From NCBI RefSeq assembly GCF_963676815.1, contig NZ_OY781365.1, forward strand, positions 1,832,501 to 1,896,500: a DNA stretch of 64,000 bases, read 5' to 3'. Numbering within the stretch: the stretch's first letter is position 1; each line of letters begins with the position of its first letter. Below, one piece after another: positions 26,378 through 35,210 of the stretch. This DNA is from an uncultured Draconibacterium sp. (GTDB taxonomy: Bacteria; Bacteroidota; Bacteroidia; Bacteroidales; Prolixibacteraceae). The translations under genes and the position numbers were made by a program. The notes beneath the pieces are model-generated. The model searched no databases and was not told the origin of the DNA. It saw only the letters and a list, made by a program, of their open reading frames with translations.

Positions 26378-27499
26378 ATGAAAAAGATTTTATTCATTCT
26401 AACAACCGCCCTAATAGTTTCGGCTTGCGGAAACACAACTGTTACCGACGAAGCCGCTAAACGAAAACAACTACAGGAATTAAAGCAACAAGTTCATGCA
26501 CTCGAGCAACAAATTCATACGCTCGAAAGCGAACTGACAGCCAACGAAAAAGAAGATTTGGTAAATATTAAAGCTACGGTTGTTGACAACCAAATTTTTG
26601 AACACTTTATTGAAGTTACCGGAAAAGTTGAAGCCGAACAGGATGTTGATGTTAGTCCTGAATCAGCTGGTATTATAAAAGAAGTGCTGGTAACCGAAGG
26701 ACAGCAGGTAAACAAAGGTCAGGTTCTTGCACGATTGAATACCGACGTATTGGAACGATCGGTTGAAGAACTTAAAGTACAATTGGATTTGGCGGTTACC
26801 AACTACGAGCGTCAGAAAAATTTGTGGGATCAGAATATTGGCTCCGAAATGGAATACCTGCAAGCCAAAAACAACAAGGAAAGTCTTGAGAAAAGAATTA
26901 ACAGCTTGTACACCCAAATTGAAATGGCCGAAGTTAAATCGCCAATCAACGGAGTGGTAGATATTGTTTACCAGGAGAAAGGAAATATTGGAAGTCCGCA
27001 ATCACCATTTGCCAAGGTAATTAACACCAGCAACATTAAAATTTACGGCGACATTTCCGAAACATATATTACCAAAGTGCATAAAGGCGACGATGTTGAA
27101 ATTCGTTTCCCGGCACTTGACAAAACGGTTCATGCAAAAATTAACCAAATCGGAAATACCATCGATCCGAACAACCGCACATTCCGCGTTCGTATCAACA
27201 TCGATAACGAATCGAACCTGATTAAACCAAACCTGGTTTCGGTTCTTTCAATGCGCGACTATGTAAACGAGTCGGCCATTGTTGTGCCTTCGCTTTATAT
27301 TAAAGAAGACTTTAAAGGACACTACCTGTATGTTGTTGAAAACGCTGAAGGAAAAAATGTGGCTAAAAAAGTGTACGTAACTCCGGGCGTTAGCAATAAC
27401 AACATGACTGAGATTACAGAAGGACTAACTGCAGGAACACAGGTTATTTCTGAAGGCTATAACCAGGTTGTTAACGGAACAGCTGTTAAGATCAATTAA
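26378..27499 (+). CDS. RND efflux periplasmic adaptor lipoprotein
   Basis: 373 residues. Lipobox SAC (Cys17), then a predicted coiled coil (about residues 28-58, KQLQELKQQVHALEQQIHTL), a lipoyl/barrel-sandwich core (VDVSPESAGIIKEVLVTEGQ, EMAEVKSPINGVVD) and the C-terminal beta-barrel region. This is the HlyD/MFP adaptor joining the pump to TolC. Part of the tetR-tolC-MFP-RND operon. Confidence 0.93.
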   Translation: MKKILFILTTALIVSACGNTTVTDEAAKRKQLQELKQQVHALEQQIHTLESELTANEKEDLVNIKATVVDNQIFEHFIEVTGKVEAEQDVDVSPESAGIIKEVLVTEGQQVNKGQVLARLNTDVLERSVEELKVQLDLAVTNYERQKNLWDQNIGSEMEYLQAKNNKESLEKRINSLYTQIEMAEVKSPINGVVDIVYQEKGNIGSPQSPFAKVINTSNIKIYGDISETYITKVHKGDDVEIRFPALDKTVHAKINQIGNTIDPNNRTFRVRINIDNESNLIKPNLVSVLSMRDYVNESAIVVPSLYIKEDFKGHYLYVVENAEGKNVAKKVYVTPGVSNNNMTEITEGLTAGTQVISEGYNQVVNGTAVKIN

Positions 27500-27522
27500 A
27501 CAATACCTAAAAATTCTTCAAA

Positions 27523-30500
27523 ATGGAGAAAGAAACTGAAAAACATAAATCTGAAATAACGCGTAAGTTTCAACCAACGTTTCTTGCGCTAAAAAATAAA
27601 ACCACAGTGTATATTTTCACTGCCTTGTTGGTTTTATTCGGAATCTTCTCGTACCAGCAAATGCCCCGCGAGGCTATGCCCGAGATTGTTGTTCCGTACA
27701 TTTTCATACAAACTTTGTATCCCGGAAACTCGCCGGTTGACATTGAAAACCTGTGTACCCGCCCTATCGAAAAAGAACTGAAAGGGCTAAAAGGCGTGAA
27801 AGAAGTAACCTCGGCATCGTACCAGGATGTGAGTACCATTATTGTTGAGTTCAACACAAATGTTACCATAAAACAGGCATTGCAGGATACAAAAGACCGC
27901 GTTGACCAGGCAAAGTCGGAATTACCAAACGACCTGCCAAGCGATCCGTATGTAACCGATTTCGATCTTTCGGAATACCCCATTATGAACGTAAACGTTT
28001 CGGGCGAGTACAACATGCGCGACCTGAAAAAGTATGCCGAAATAATGCAGGACGAATTTGAAGGCTACAAAGAAATTTCGGAAGCCAACATTCGTGGTAT
28101 TGAAGAACGCGAAATCCAGATTAATATCGATCCCTATAAACTCGATGCGGTTGGGTTAACTTTTGAAGATGTTGCCTTTGCCATACAACTGGAAAATATT
28201 AGTATGGGAGCCGGTCAGTTTACTGCCGACCAAACCCGAAGAACAATACGTACCGATGCCAATTATACCAGCATCGACCAAATTGCCAATACCATTATAA
28301 AAGTAAACAATAGTAAACCTGTTTACATTCGCGATGTGGCAACCGTTGTTGACGGCTATAAGGAACAGGCAACCATTGCCCGACTGAACGACCAACCGGT
28401 AATTACTTTGTCGATTACCAAAAAATCGGGCGAAAATATTCTTGCTGCGTCCCAAAATGTGCTCAACGCCATCGACCAGCTGAAAGCACGCGGACAAATT
28501 CCGAAAGACCTTGATGTAGTTGTTACCGACGATATGACCCACTACATTGAAGACACCATTTCGAACCTTGAAAACAGTATTATTCTGGGGATGATCCTGG
28601 TGACATTTGTACTGTTTTTGTTCCTCGGATTCCGCAACGCACTTTTTGCCGGTTTGGCCATTCCGCTGTCCATGTTCCTGTCGTTTGTTATTCTGCAACA
28701 AAGCGGAATTACACTCAACTCGATGGTACTTTACGGATTGATACTTGCACTTGGAATGTTGGTTGACAACGCCATTGTTGTGGTTGAAAATGTGTACCGA
28801 CTGTTTAGCGAAGGTAATCCCTTATCAAAAGCAACCAAACAAGGGGTAAGCGAAATTGCCTTCCCAATTATTTCGTCAACACTAACAACACTTGCGGCTT
28901 TCTTCCCGCTATTGGCCTGGGAAGGAATAATTGGCGAGTTCATGAGCATTCTTCCACAAACATTGATTGTTGTCCTTGCCTCATCGCTGTTTGTAGCGCT
29001 GATTATTAACCCGGCATTTATTTCATCGTTCATGAAAGTGGATGATATTAACCGGAAAATGAACGTAAAAAAGGTGTTGCGAAATGCAGGCATTTTTGCC
29101 GGAATATCAGTTTTATTTTACGTAGCCAAGATTTTCTTACTTGGAAACCTGCTGGCAACAGTAGCCTTTTTAATGGTTGCCAACCTGTTTGTTTTACGTC
29201 CGGTGGCACGCTGGTTTCAAACCAAATTCCTGGTATGGCTCGAGCACATGTACACCAAACAGCTGCGTCATGCGTTAACCGGTCCGTGGCCATACATTTA
29301 CTTTGGCGGAACATTTTTGTTGCTCCTGTTTTCAGTGGGCTTCTATTTTGGCAGCAACCCAAAAATGGTATTCTTTCCTGAAACCGATCCAACAACCGTT
29401 TATGTAACCATGGAATTGCCACTGGGAACTTCAATCGAAAAAACCGATGAAGTTTCGCGCGAGGTGGAAAATATTATAAAAGAAACCATAAAGCCGGTTA
29501 ACCACATTGTTAAATCGGTTACCACCAACGTTGGTGTTGGAATGAGTGGTGGAATGTTCAGCAATAACGAGGAGAGTCCGAACAAGTCGCTTACCTCGGT
29601 TTCGTTTGTTGAATACAAACTGCGCGATGGCATTAACACCTCGATAATTATGCAGGATATTGCCAAAAACCTTGATGGTTTTGTTGGTGCAAAGATTTTT
29701 GTTGAAAAGGATGATCAGGGACCACCAACCGGCGACCCGGTTAGTATAGATGTATCGGGCGATGAGTATGACCAGCTGATCCGAATCACCGACGATTTTC
29801 TGCGTATTATTGAAGATGATAACATTCCGGGAATTGACGAGTTGCAACTAAACATTAATACCAACCAGCCCGAAATGCTTATTGAGGTTGATCGCGAACA
29901 GGCACGTTTGTACGAACTGTCGACCCAGCAAATTGCTATGGCTTTCCGTAACTCGATTTATGGATACGAAGCAAGCCAGTTTAAAGATGGCGAGGATGAA
30001 TACGATATTTTTGTTCGTTTAGATGAAAAATACCGCAACGATGTTTCTACACTTATGAACCAGAAAATTCCGGTAAACGGAAGTAAAATTCCAATTTCGT
30101 CGGTAGCTTCGTTTGAGTATTCAACATCATACGATAAAATCAGTCGTGTCGATCATAAACGTGTTATTAGCATAACTTCGGGAGTTGTTGAAGGCTACAA
30201 TGCCAACGAAATTAACAACCGTATTGCGCAGCTGCTTGAAGACTATGAAATGCCGGAGGGCTACACTTACGAGTTTTCGGGCGAGCAACAAGAGCAGGCC
30301 GAAAGTATGCAGTTCCTTATTTATGCATTGATTATTGCTGTGGCCATGATCATGATTATTATGGTAACGCAGTTTAACTCGTTTATCCGCCCGGCAATTA
30401 TTATTGCAACTGTTGTATTCAGTACCATCGGAGTTTTCCTTGGTTTGGGAATCTTTAAAATGGAATTTGTGGTAATTATGACGGGTATTGGTATTATTTC

Positions 30501-30966
30501 GCTGGCCGGAATTGTGGTAAACAACGGTATTGTACTGATTGATTACATTGATCTGACACGGGTGCGCAAACGCAAAGAACTGGGTTATTCCGAGAAAGCT
30601 TTTTTACCAAAACATGTACAGATTGATGCACTGGTAGAAGCCGGAAAAACACGTTTACGCCCGGTATTGTTAACAGCAATTACTACCGTTTTAGGTTTGC
30701 TGCCGCTGGCAATTGGTTTAAACTTTAACTTCTTTACGCTGTACTCGCGTTTCGATCCGCAAATTACACTTGGCGGCGAGAGTGTTGCGTTCTGGGGGCC
30801 AATGTCGTGGACCGTTATTTTTGGTCTAACCTTTGCCACTTTCTTAACACTGCTACTCTCTCCGGTAATGTATATGATTACTATCCGGATAAATTATACC
30901 ATTAAAAAATGGACCGGTAATTTACCGGAAGACAATAAGCCGGTTAAACCGGAAGTTTCGGAATAA
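27523..30966 (+). CDS. HAE1-type RND efflux transporter
   Basis: 1147 residues, about 100 longer than AcrB-type pumps. The N-terminal PREAMPEIVVPYIFIQTLYP, porter domains, and the TM4 motif GMLVDNAIVVVENV (Asp-Asn where AcrB has Asp-Asp) are visible. Between TM6 and the second half there is an extra hydrophobic stretch (FAGISVLFYVAKIFLLGNLL, then VAFLMVANLFVLRP), suggesting two more membrane segments than the usual twelve. It drives proton-dependent export of an unknown substrate with the preceding adaptor and TolC. A strong terminator follows. Confidence 0.95.
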   Translation: MEKETEKHKSEITRKFQPTFLALKNKTTVYIFTALLVLFGIFSYQQMPREAMPEIVVPYIFIQTLYPGNSPVDIENLCTRPIEKELKGLKGVKEVTSASYQDVSTIIVEFNTNVTIKQALQDTKDRVDQAKSELPNDLPSDPYVTDFDLSEYPIMNVNVSGEYNMRDLKKYAEIMQDEFEGYKEISEANIRGIEEREIQINIDPYKLDAVGLTFEDVAFAIQLENISMGAGQFTADQTRRTIRTDANYTSIDQIANTIIKVNNSKPVYIRDVATVVDGYKEQATIARLNDQPVITLSITKKSGENILAASQNVLNAIDQLKARGQIPKDLDVVVTDDMTHYIEDTISNLENSIILGMILVTFVLFLFLGFRNALFAGLAIPLSMFLSFVILQQSGITLNSMVLYGLILALGMLVDNAIVVVENVYRLFSEGNPLSKATKQGVSEIAFPIISSTLTTLAAFFPLLAWEGIIGEFMSILPQTLIVVLASSLFVALIINPAFISSFMKVDDINRKMNVKKVLRNAGIFAGISVLFYVAKIFLLGNLLATVAFLMVANLFVLRPVARWFQTKFLVWLEHMYTKQLRHALTGPWPYIYFGGTFLLLLFSVGFYFGSNPKMVFFPETDPTTVYVTMELPLGTSIEKTDEVSREVENIIKETIKPVNHIVKSVTTNVGVGMSGGMFSNNEESPNKSLTSVSFVEYKLRDGINTSIIMQDIAKNLDGFVGAKIFVEKDDQGPPTGDPVSIDVSGDEYDQLIRITDDFLRIIEDDNIPGIDELQLNINTNQPEMLIEVDREQARLYELSTQQIAMAFRNSIYGYEASQFKDGEDEYDIFVRLDEKYRNDVSTLMNQKIPVNGSKIPISSVASFEYSTSYDKISRVDHKRVISITSGVVEGYNANEINNRIAQLLEDYEMPEGYTYEFSGEQQEQAESMQFLIYALIIAVAMIMIIMVTQFNSFIRPAIIIATVVFSTIGVFLGLGIFKMEFVVIMTGIGIISLAGIVVNNGIVLIDYIDLTRVRKRKELGYSEKAFLPKHVQIDALVEAGKTRLRPVLLTAITTVLGLLPLAIGLNFNFFTLYSRFDPQITLGGESVAFWGPMSWTVIFGLTFATFLTLLLSPVMYMITIRINYTIKKWTGNLPEDNKPVKPEVSE

Positions 30967-30980
30967 AATTATTCTGCGAA

Positions 30981-31018
30981 AAAAAAACGGGTAGCCTAAA
31001 AATGGCTACCCGTTTTTT
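30981..31018 (+). terminator. Terminator of the efflux operon
   Basis: ACGGGTAGCC and GGCTACCCGT pair around TAAAAAT, with A-run before and T-run after; 14 bases past the RND stop. It can work in both directions. Confidence 0.9.
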
Positions 31019-31123
31019 ATTGTTAGAATTGTTCTGGCCGATTATTCATAAGGTATCATACCCCGGGGAAAAACATTTTTCGTGTTGTGGGAGTACTCCC
31101 ACAGCCTGCCGGCCAACTTTTAA

Positions 31124-31261
31124 GCTTTGGGACAACTCCCAAACAGAAACTAGCAGTCTTTTATGCTTTGGGATAACTCCCAAACGGAAACTAGCAGTCT
31201 TTTATGCTTTGGGACAACTCCCAAACGGAAACTAGCAATCTTTTGGGTTTTGGGATAAAGC
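31124..31261. repeat. Three 41-bp tandem repeats plus a partial fourth, each with a TTTGGGA/TCCCAAA hairpin
   Basis: Units at 31124-31164, 31165-31205 and 31206-31246 differ by only a few bases; a 15-base partial unit ends at the stop codon of manC. Each unit contains TTTGGGA-(C/T)AAC-TCCCAAA, a seven-base-pair hairpin with a four-base loop. A related palindrome GTGGGAGTACTCCCAC lies just upstream near 31088-31103. The array forms the 3' region of manC mRNA. Confidence 0.9.
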
Positions 31262-32349
31262 TATACCAGCGAATCGCCTTTTTGAATGCGAACATCGGTA
31301 ACAAACTTCTTTATCTGATCTTCATCATCGCGGCGGCAAATCATTAACGTGTCGTTGCGTTCGGCAATAATATAACCGTCAAGACCATGAATGACTGCCA
31401 TTTTATTTTTCGAAATATCGACAATACAATTGGCAGTATCGTACAACATAACGTTATCGGCCCTGATGACATTTCCCAGTTCATCTTTTTCTTTGTTTTC
31501 GTACAACGATCCCCAGGTTCCAAGGTCGCTCCAGCCAAAATCAGCAGTAAGCACATACACATTTTTTGCCTTTTCCATAATGCCGTAATCAATTGATATG
31601 GCCTGGCATTCCGAGTAAGTTTTCCGAATAAAAGGCTCCTCGCTCGCCGTATTCATTTTGCTGCGGCCTTGTTCAAATTTCAGGGCAATTTCGGTAAGGT
31701 GTTGCTGCAACGATTCAAGCATGGTTGACAGCGAGGCAATAAAAATTCCCGAGTTCCAGTAAAACTCACCACTATCGATAAAAATCTTCGCCATTTCTTC
31801 GTTGGGCTTTTCTGTAAACGTTTTCACTTTATACAGATTATCCAGGTCGCGAAACTCCTTTTTTCGTTTCACCTGTATGTATCCGTAACCTGTTTCGGGT
31901 CGGTTGGGCTTAATTCCGAGCGTTAGCAATGCAGGTTTTTCGGCAGCAAACTCTAACCCGTTTCTGATTTGTTTTTGAAATTCCTCCTCTTTCAAAATCA
32001 AATGATCGGACGGCGTTACAATAATATTGGCTTCCTGGTCGATTGTTGCAATTTTATTAGCTGCATAAGCTAAGCAAGGTGCCGTATTCCGGCGTAATGG
32101 TTCCAGTAAAATCTGCCCGTCGGTAAGTTCGGGCAACTGCGTTTTTACCAGGTCTTTGTACAAGGCATTGGTAACAACAATAAAATTTTCGTTGGGTACT
32201 ATTGACTGAAAACGCTCGTATGTTTGTTGAATAAAAGTTTTTCCTGTTCCTAAAATATCTAAAAATTGTTTCGGACGTGCTGTACGACTAAGTGGCCAAA
32301 ATCGACTTCCTACACCACCTGCCATTATCACACAAAAATTGTTAGCCAT
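31261..32349 (-). CDS. manC: Mannose-1-phosphate guanylyltransferase
   Basis: 362 residues from the ATG at 32349; an upstream extension to 32376 lacks a normal start. The nucleotidyl-transferase signature is MAGGVGSRFWPLSR, followed by PKQFLDI, the sugar-binding VTPSDHLI, and FTEKPN with WNSGIFI. It makes GDP-mannose from mannose-1-phosphate and GTP for glycans. It is the single-domain form; the C-terminal isomerase domain of dual enzymes is absent. Its mRNA 3' end runs straight into the 41-bp hairpin repeats. No consensus promoter seen. Confidence 0.94.
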   Translation of the reverse strand: MANNFCVIMAGGVGSRFWPLSRTARPKQFLDILGTGKTFIQQTYERFQSIVPNENFIVVTNALYKDLVKTQLPELTDGQILLEPLRRNTAPCLAYAANKIATIDQEANIIVTPSDHLILKEEEFQKQIRNGLEFAAEKPALLTLGIKPNRPETGYGYIQVKRKKEFRDLDNLYKVKTFTEKPNEEMAKIFIDSGEFYWNSGIFIASLSTMLESLQQHLTEIALKFEQGRSKMNTASEEPFIRKTYSECQAISIDYGIMEKAKNVYVLTADFGWSDLGTWGSLYENKEKDELGNVIRADNVMLYDTANCIVDISKNKMAVIHGLDGYIIAERNDTLMICRRDDEDQIKKFVTDVRIQKGDSLV

Positions 32350-32455
32350 CTGAATGTGTTTTGTTCGTAATATCAATCTCTACTATGATTGTAACTTTGA
32401 AAATACGGAATTATTTTGTTAATGTTGCCTCTGCCCGATTCAAATTCATAAAAAT

Positions 32456-32485
32456 TTTGATTCCGCATATTAAGTTGTAATTTTA
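32456..32485 (+). promoter_or_regulatory. Weak promoter for mlaE
   Basis: TTTG (32456-32459) and TAATTTTA (32478-32485, one mismatch to TAnnTTTG) with an 18-base gap, 32 bases before the mlaE ATG. Confidence 0.35.
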
Positions 32486-32517
32486 GCCGATTACATAAAG
32501 CAAAGAAACTTTAAACA

Positions 32518-33258
32518 ATGGGGTTTTTCTTTCACATAGGCCGATATTTTTCGATGCTGAAACGTGTTTTTGCACGACCCGAGAAACACAAACTGTACAT
32601 CAGGCAGTTGTTTCACGAAATTGAAAACCTGGGAGTAAACTCGGTGGGTATCGTTATCATCATTTCAATTTTTATTGGTGGAATTATGACCATCCAGTTC
32701 GCCTACAGTATGGCAAACCCGATGTACCCTTCAGAATTAGTGGGTTTGGGTACCCGCGATACACTGCTACTCGAATTTTCGTCGACCATGCTGGCGCTTA
32801 TTATGGCCGGTAAAGTAGGGTCGAATATTACTTCCGAAATTGGAACGATGCGGGTTACCGAGCAAATCGATTCGCTGGAGATTATGGGCGTTAACTCGGC
32901 CAGTTTTCTTATCCTTCCTAAAATAATTGCAGTTGTTTTTATCTTTCCGTTCCTCTATATCATCAGTGTGTTTTTCGGATTGCTGGGTGGTTTGGTAACC
33001 GGCCCCATTGCCGGCGTAATTACCATTCCGGATTACATTGACGGAATTCAGTGGTTGTTTTACCCGTACTACATCACTTTCTCGATTATAAAATCGCTGG
33101 TGTTTGGTTTTTTAGTGGCCTCGGTGCCGGCTTATTTTGGCTACTACGTGCAAGGCGGCGCGCTCGAAGTAGGTAAAGCAAGTACAAAAGCCGTGGTAAA
33201 CACGAATATCCTTATCCTGTTTTTCGACTTAATTTTAACCCGTCTGCTATTAACCTGA
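32518..33258 (+). CDS. mlaE: MlaE-type lipid ABC transporter permease
   Basis: 246 residues with five or six hydrophobic segments. Conserved MlaE blocks: GIVIIISIFIGGIMTIQF, GKVGSNITSEIGTMRVTEQI, VFGFLVASVPAYFGYYVQGG. In the Mla system this permease and its ATPase move glycerophospholipids between the membranes. The ATPase gene follows after four bases. The substrate-binding MlaD gene, which often comes next, is not here. Confidence 0.93.
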   Translation: MGFFFHIGRYFSMLKRVFARPEKHKLYIRQLFHEIENLGVNSVGIVIIISIFIGGIMTIQFAYSMANPMYPSELVGLGTRDTLLLEFSSTMLALIMAGKVGSNITSEIGTMRVTEQIDSLEIMGVNSASFLILPKIIAVVFIFPFLYIISVFFGLLGGLVTGPIAGVITIPDYIDGIQWLFYPYYITFSIIKSLVFGFLVASVPAYFGYYVQGGALEVGKASTKAVVNTNILILFFDLILTRLLLT

Positions 33259-33262
33259 TAAC

Positions 33263-34018
33263 ATGATTACACTTAAAAACATAGTGAAAACATTCGACGG
33301 CAATACGGTTCTGAAAGGCATTTCAACCGTGTTTGAGCAGGGGAAAACCAACCTGATTATTGGCCGAAGTGGATCGGGGAAAACGGTTTTACTGAAATCA
33401 ACACTGGGGCTTTTTGAGGTTGACAGTGGCGAGATTTGGTACAACGACCGCAATTTTACCCAAATGAACGAGAAAGAACGCAAAGTGCTGCGCCGCGAGG
33501 TGGGAATGGTTTTCCAGGGTGGTGCTTTGTTCGACAGTATTTCGGTGGAAGACAACGTACGTTTTCCGTTGGAGATGTTTACCGAAATGAGCTCGGCCGA
33601 AAAACAAAAACGTGTTGACTTTTGCCTCGATCATGTAAACATTGCTAAACAGGCTTTTAAACTCTCGCCCAGCGAAATTAGCGGCGGAATGCAAAAACGT
33701 GTGGCCATTGCCCGCGCCATTGCACTAAACCCGAAATACCTGTTTTGCGACGAACCCAACTCTGGCCTCGATCCCGAAACAGCGACGGTTATTGATAAGC
33801 TGATTCAGAACCTTACAAAGGAGTTTGAAATGACAACCATTATTAACACCCACGATATGAACTCGGTAATTGAAATTGGCGAATCGGTGCTGTTTATTTC
33901 GCAGGGAGAAAAAGAATGGGAAGGTACCAAAAACGATATTCTGAATTCGGGAAATCAAAAACTGGAGGACTTTATTTTTGCTAATAAATTGTATGCACAA
34001 ATGAAAAAGGGGCAGTAA
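33263..34018 (+). CDS. mlaF: MlaF-type ABC transporter ATP-binding protein
   Basis: 251 residues. Walker A GRSGSGKT (34-41), ABC signature LSPSEISGGMQ (134-143, with the SGGMQKR form usual for MlaF), Walker B YLFCDEPNSGLD (159-170) and switch His197 are complete. It powers the MlaE permease encoded immediately upstream. MlaD must be elsewhere in the genome if the system is complete. Confidence 0.93.
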   Translation: MITLKNIVKTFDGNTVLKGISTVFEQGKTNLIIGRSGSGKTVLLKSTLGLFEVDSGEIWYNDRNFTQMNEKERKVLRREVGMVFQGGALFDSISVEDNVRFPLEMFTEMSSAEKQKRVDFCLDHVNIAKQAFKLSPSEISGGMQKRVAIARAIALNPKYLFCDEPNSGLDPETATVIDKLIQNLTKEFEMTTIINTHDMNSVIEIGESVLFISQGEKEWEGTKNDILNSGNQKLEDFIFANKLYAQMKKGQ

Positions 34019-34091
34019 AAGATTCTATTTAACTCATCTTTATTTTATTCTCTCCCAAAGATTTTAATCCTTCAAGGTATTAAACTTATGC

Positions 34092-34099
34092 TATCTTTG
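34092..34099 (+). promoter_or_regulatory. Promoter -7 element for the DUF89 gene
   Basis: TATCTTTG matches TAnnTTTG. The leader of about 55 bases contains a small stem CGGAAC (34109-34114)/GTTCCG (34132-34137). Confidence 0.6.
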
Positions 34100-34156
34100 C
34101 TTGAACTTCGGAACCAGAACTAAAAACATCTGTTCCGGCTTCAAACTTTTTTTAGC

Positions 34157-35005
34157 ATGAACTACGAATGCCTAATTTGCCAGGTTAAAGCGCTGCAAAA
34201 ACGTATGGATAAATACGAAATTGCTGAAGAGAAACGAAATTCGATTGTTAGCAAGGCCATTTCAAGCCTTGCAGGCATCGACCTCGATAAAAGTTTTTCG
34301 CCAGAAATTACCAGCAATATTTTAAATGAACTGGAAAAGGAATCGGAGATTAAAGATCCGTATGCTGCCGAAAAAGCGGAAAGTAACCAGGCTTTGTTAA
34401 GTCGTTACAACGAATTCAAAACAAAGGTTGAAGAGTCGGACGATAAATTTGACACTGCACTGCGTTACGCCATTGCCGGAAACATTATCGATTTTGGGCC
34501 AACACACCGTTTTAATGTAGACGAAACCATAGAGCGCGTATTTCAAACCGAGCTTGCCATTGACGATTCAAAGGCCTTAAAAGCAGAAATTAAAAAAGCC
34601 AAAACCATTTTATACCTGGGCGACAATTGTGGCGAGATTGTAATGGACAAACTCTTCCTGGAAACCATTAATCACCCGAATGTAATATTTGCCGTTCGCG
34701 ATCAACCGGTGCTAAACGATGCAACCTTAAAAGAAGCCCGTGAAGTTGGTTTGCACAAGGTTGCCACCTTAATTACCAACGGCGATAACACGCCCTCAAC
34801 TTTACTCCATCGGGTAAGCAAGGAATTTCTGGAAATCTATCGCTCAGCCGATCTTATCATTTCAAAAGGCATGGGAAATTTTGAAGGTTTAATGGATGAA
34901 AGCGATCCGCGACTATTTTACCTACTGATGATAAAATGCCCGGTCATCGGCCAAAAAGTTGGCGCCGAAAAAGGGGATTTTGTGGTAAAACGAAGCAAAA
35001 GCTAA
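34157..35005 (+). CDS. DUF89 (damage-control phosphatase-like) protein
   Basis: 282 residues. The N-terminus has the CxxC of stand-alone prokaryotic members (YECLICQV, Cys5 and Cys8). The metal site is visible as LGDNCGEIVMD (about 154-164), and ISKGMGNFEGL near 238-248 is the other core block. DUF89 proteins are metal-dependent phosphatases proposed to remove damaged phosphometabolites; the prokaryotic subfamily's substrate is not settled. It has its own promoter. Confidence 0.88.
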   Translation: MNYECLICQVKALQKRMDKYEIAEEKRNSIVSKAISSLAGIDLDKSFSPEITSNILNELEKESEIKDPYAAEKAESNQALLSRYNEFKTKVEESDDKFDTALRYAIAGNIIDFGPTHRFNVDETIERVFQTELAIDDSKALKAEIKKAKTILYLGDNCGEIVMDKLFLETINHPNVIFAVRDQPVLNDATLKEAREVGLHKVATLITNGDNTPSTLLHRVSKEFLEIYRSADLIISKGMGNFEGLMDESDPRLFYLLMIKCPVIGQKVGAEKGDFVVKRSKS

Positions 35006-35120
35006 ATACAAAGCCACGAAGACACAAAGTTCTGAAACACATAAGACACAATAGATTGTTTTGCGACTTACAGTTTTGTTGACTACTGTAAATTGTTCTA
35101 TTGCGTTATTGCATACTAAA

Positions 35121-35184
35121 AACTGCGACTGCAAACTTTATTCCACTTCCGCAATCAAAAATCGTTAATCATCATTCGAAATTC
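35121..35184. repeat. Dispersed intergenic repeat, copy A
   Basis: A stretch beginning TGCGACTGCAAACTTTATTC and ending near ATCGTTAATC is repeated with some changes at 52387-52451 (copy B). It follows a block near 35010-35030 rich in CACGAAGACACAAAG, a word I recall from intergenic DNA of many Bacteroidota. Non-coding; role unknown. Confidence 0.6.
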
Positions 35185-35210
35185 GATTTTGTGCCTTGTG
35201 TTTTATAAAT

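Noticed and set aside
31002..31235. 77-residue frame over the 41-bp repeats
   Set aside because: Starts inside the efflux terminator and translates the hairpin repeats; no protein character.
31124..31261. CRISPR array
   Set aside because: Units are contiguous without unique spacers and no cas genes are present.
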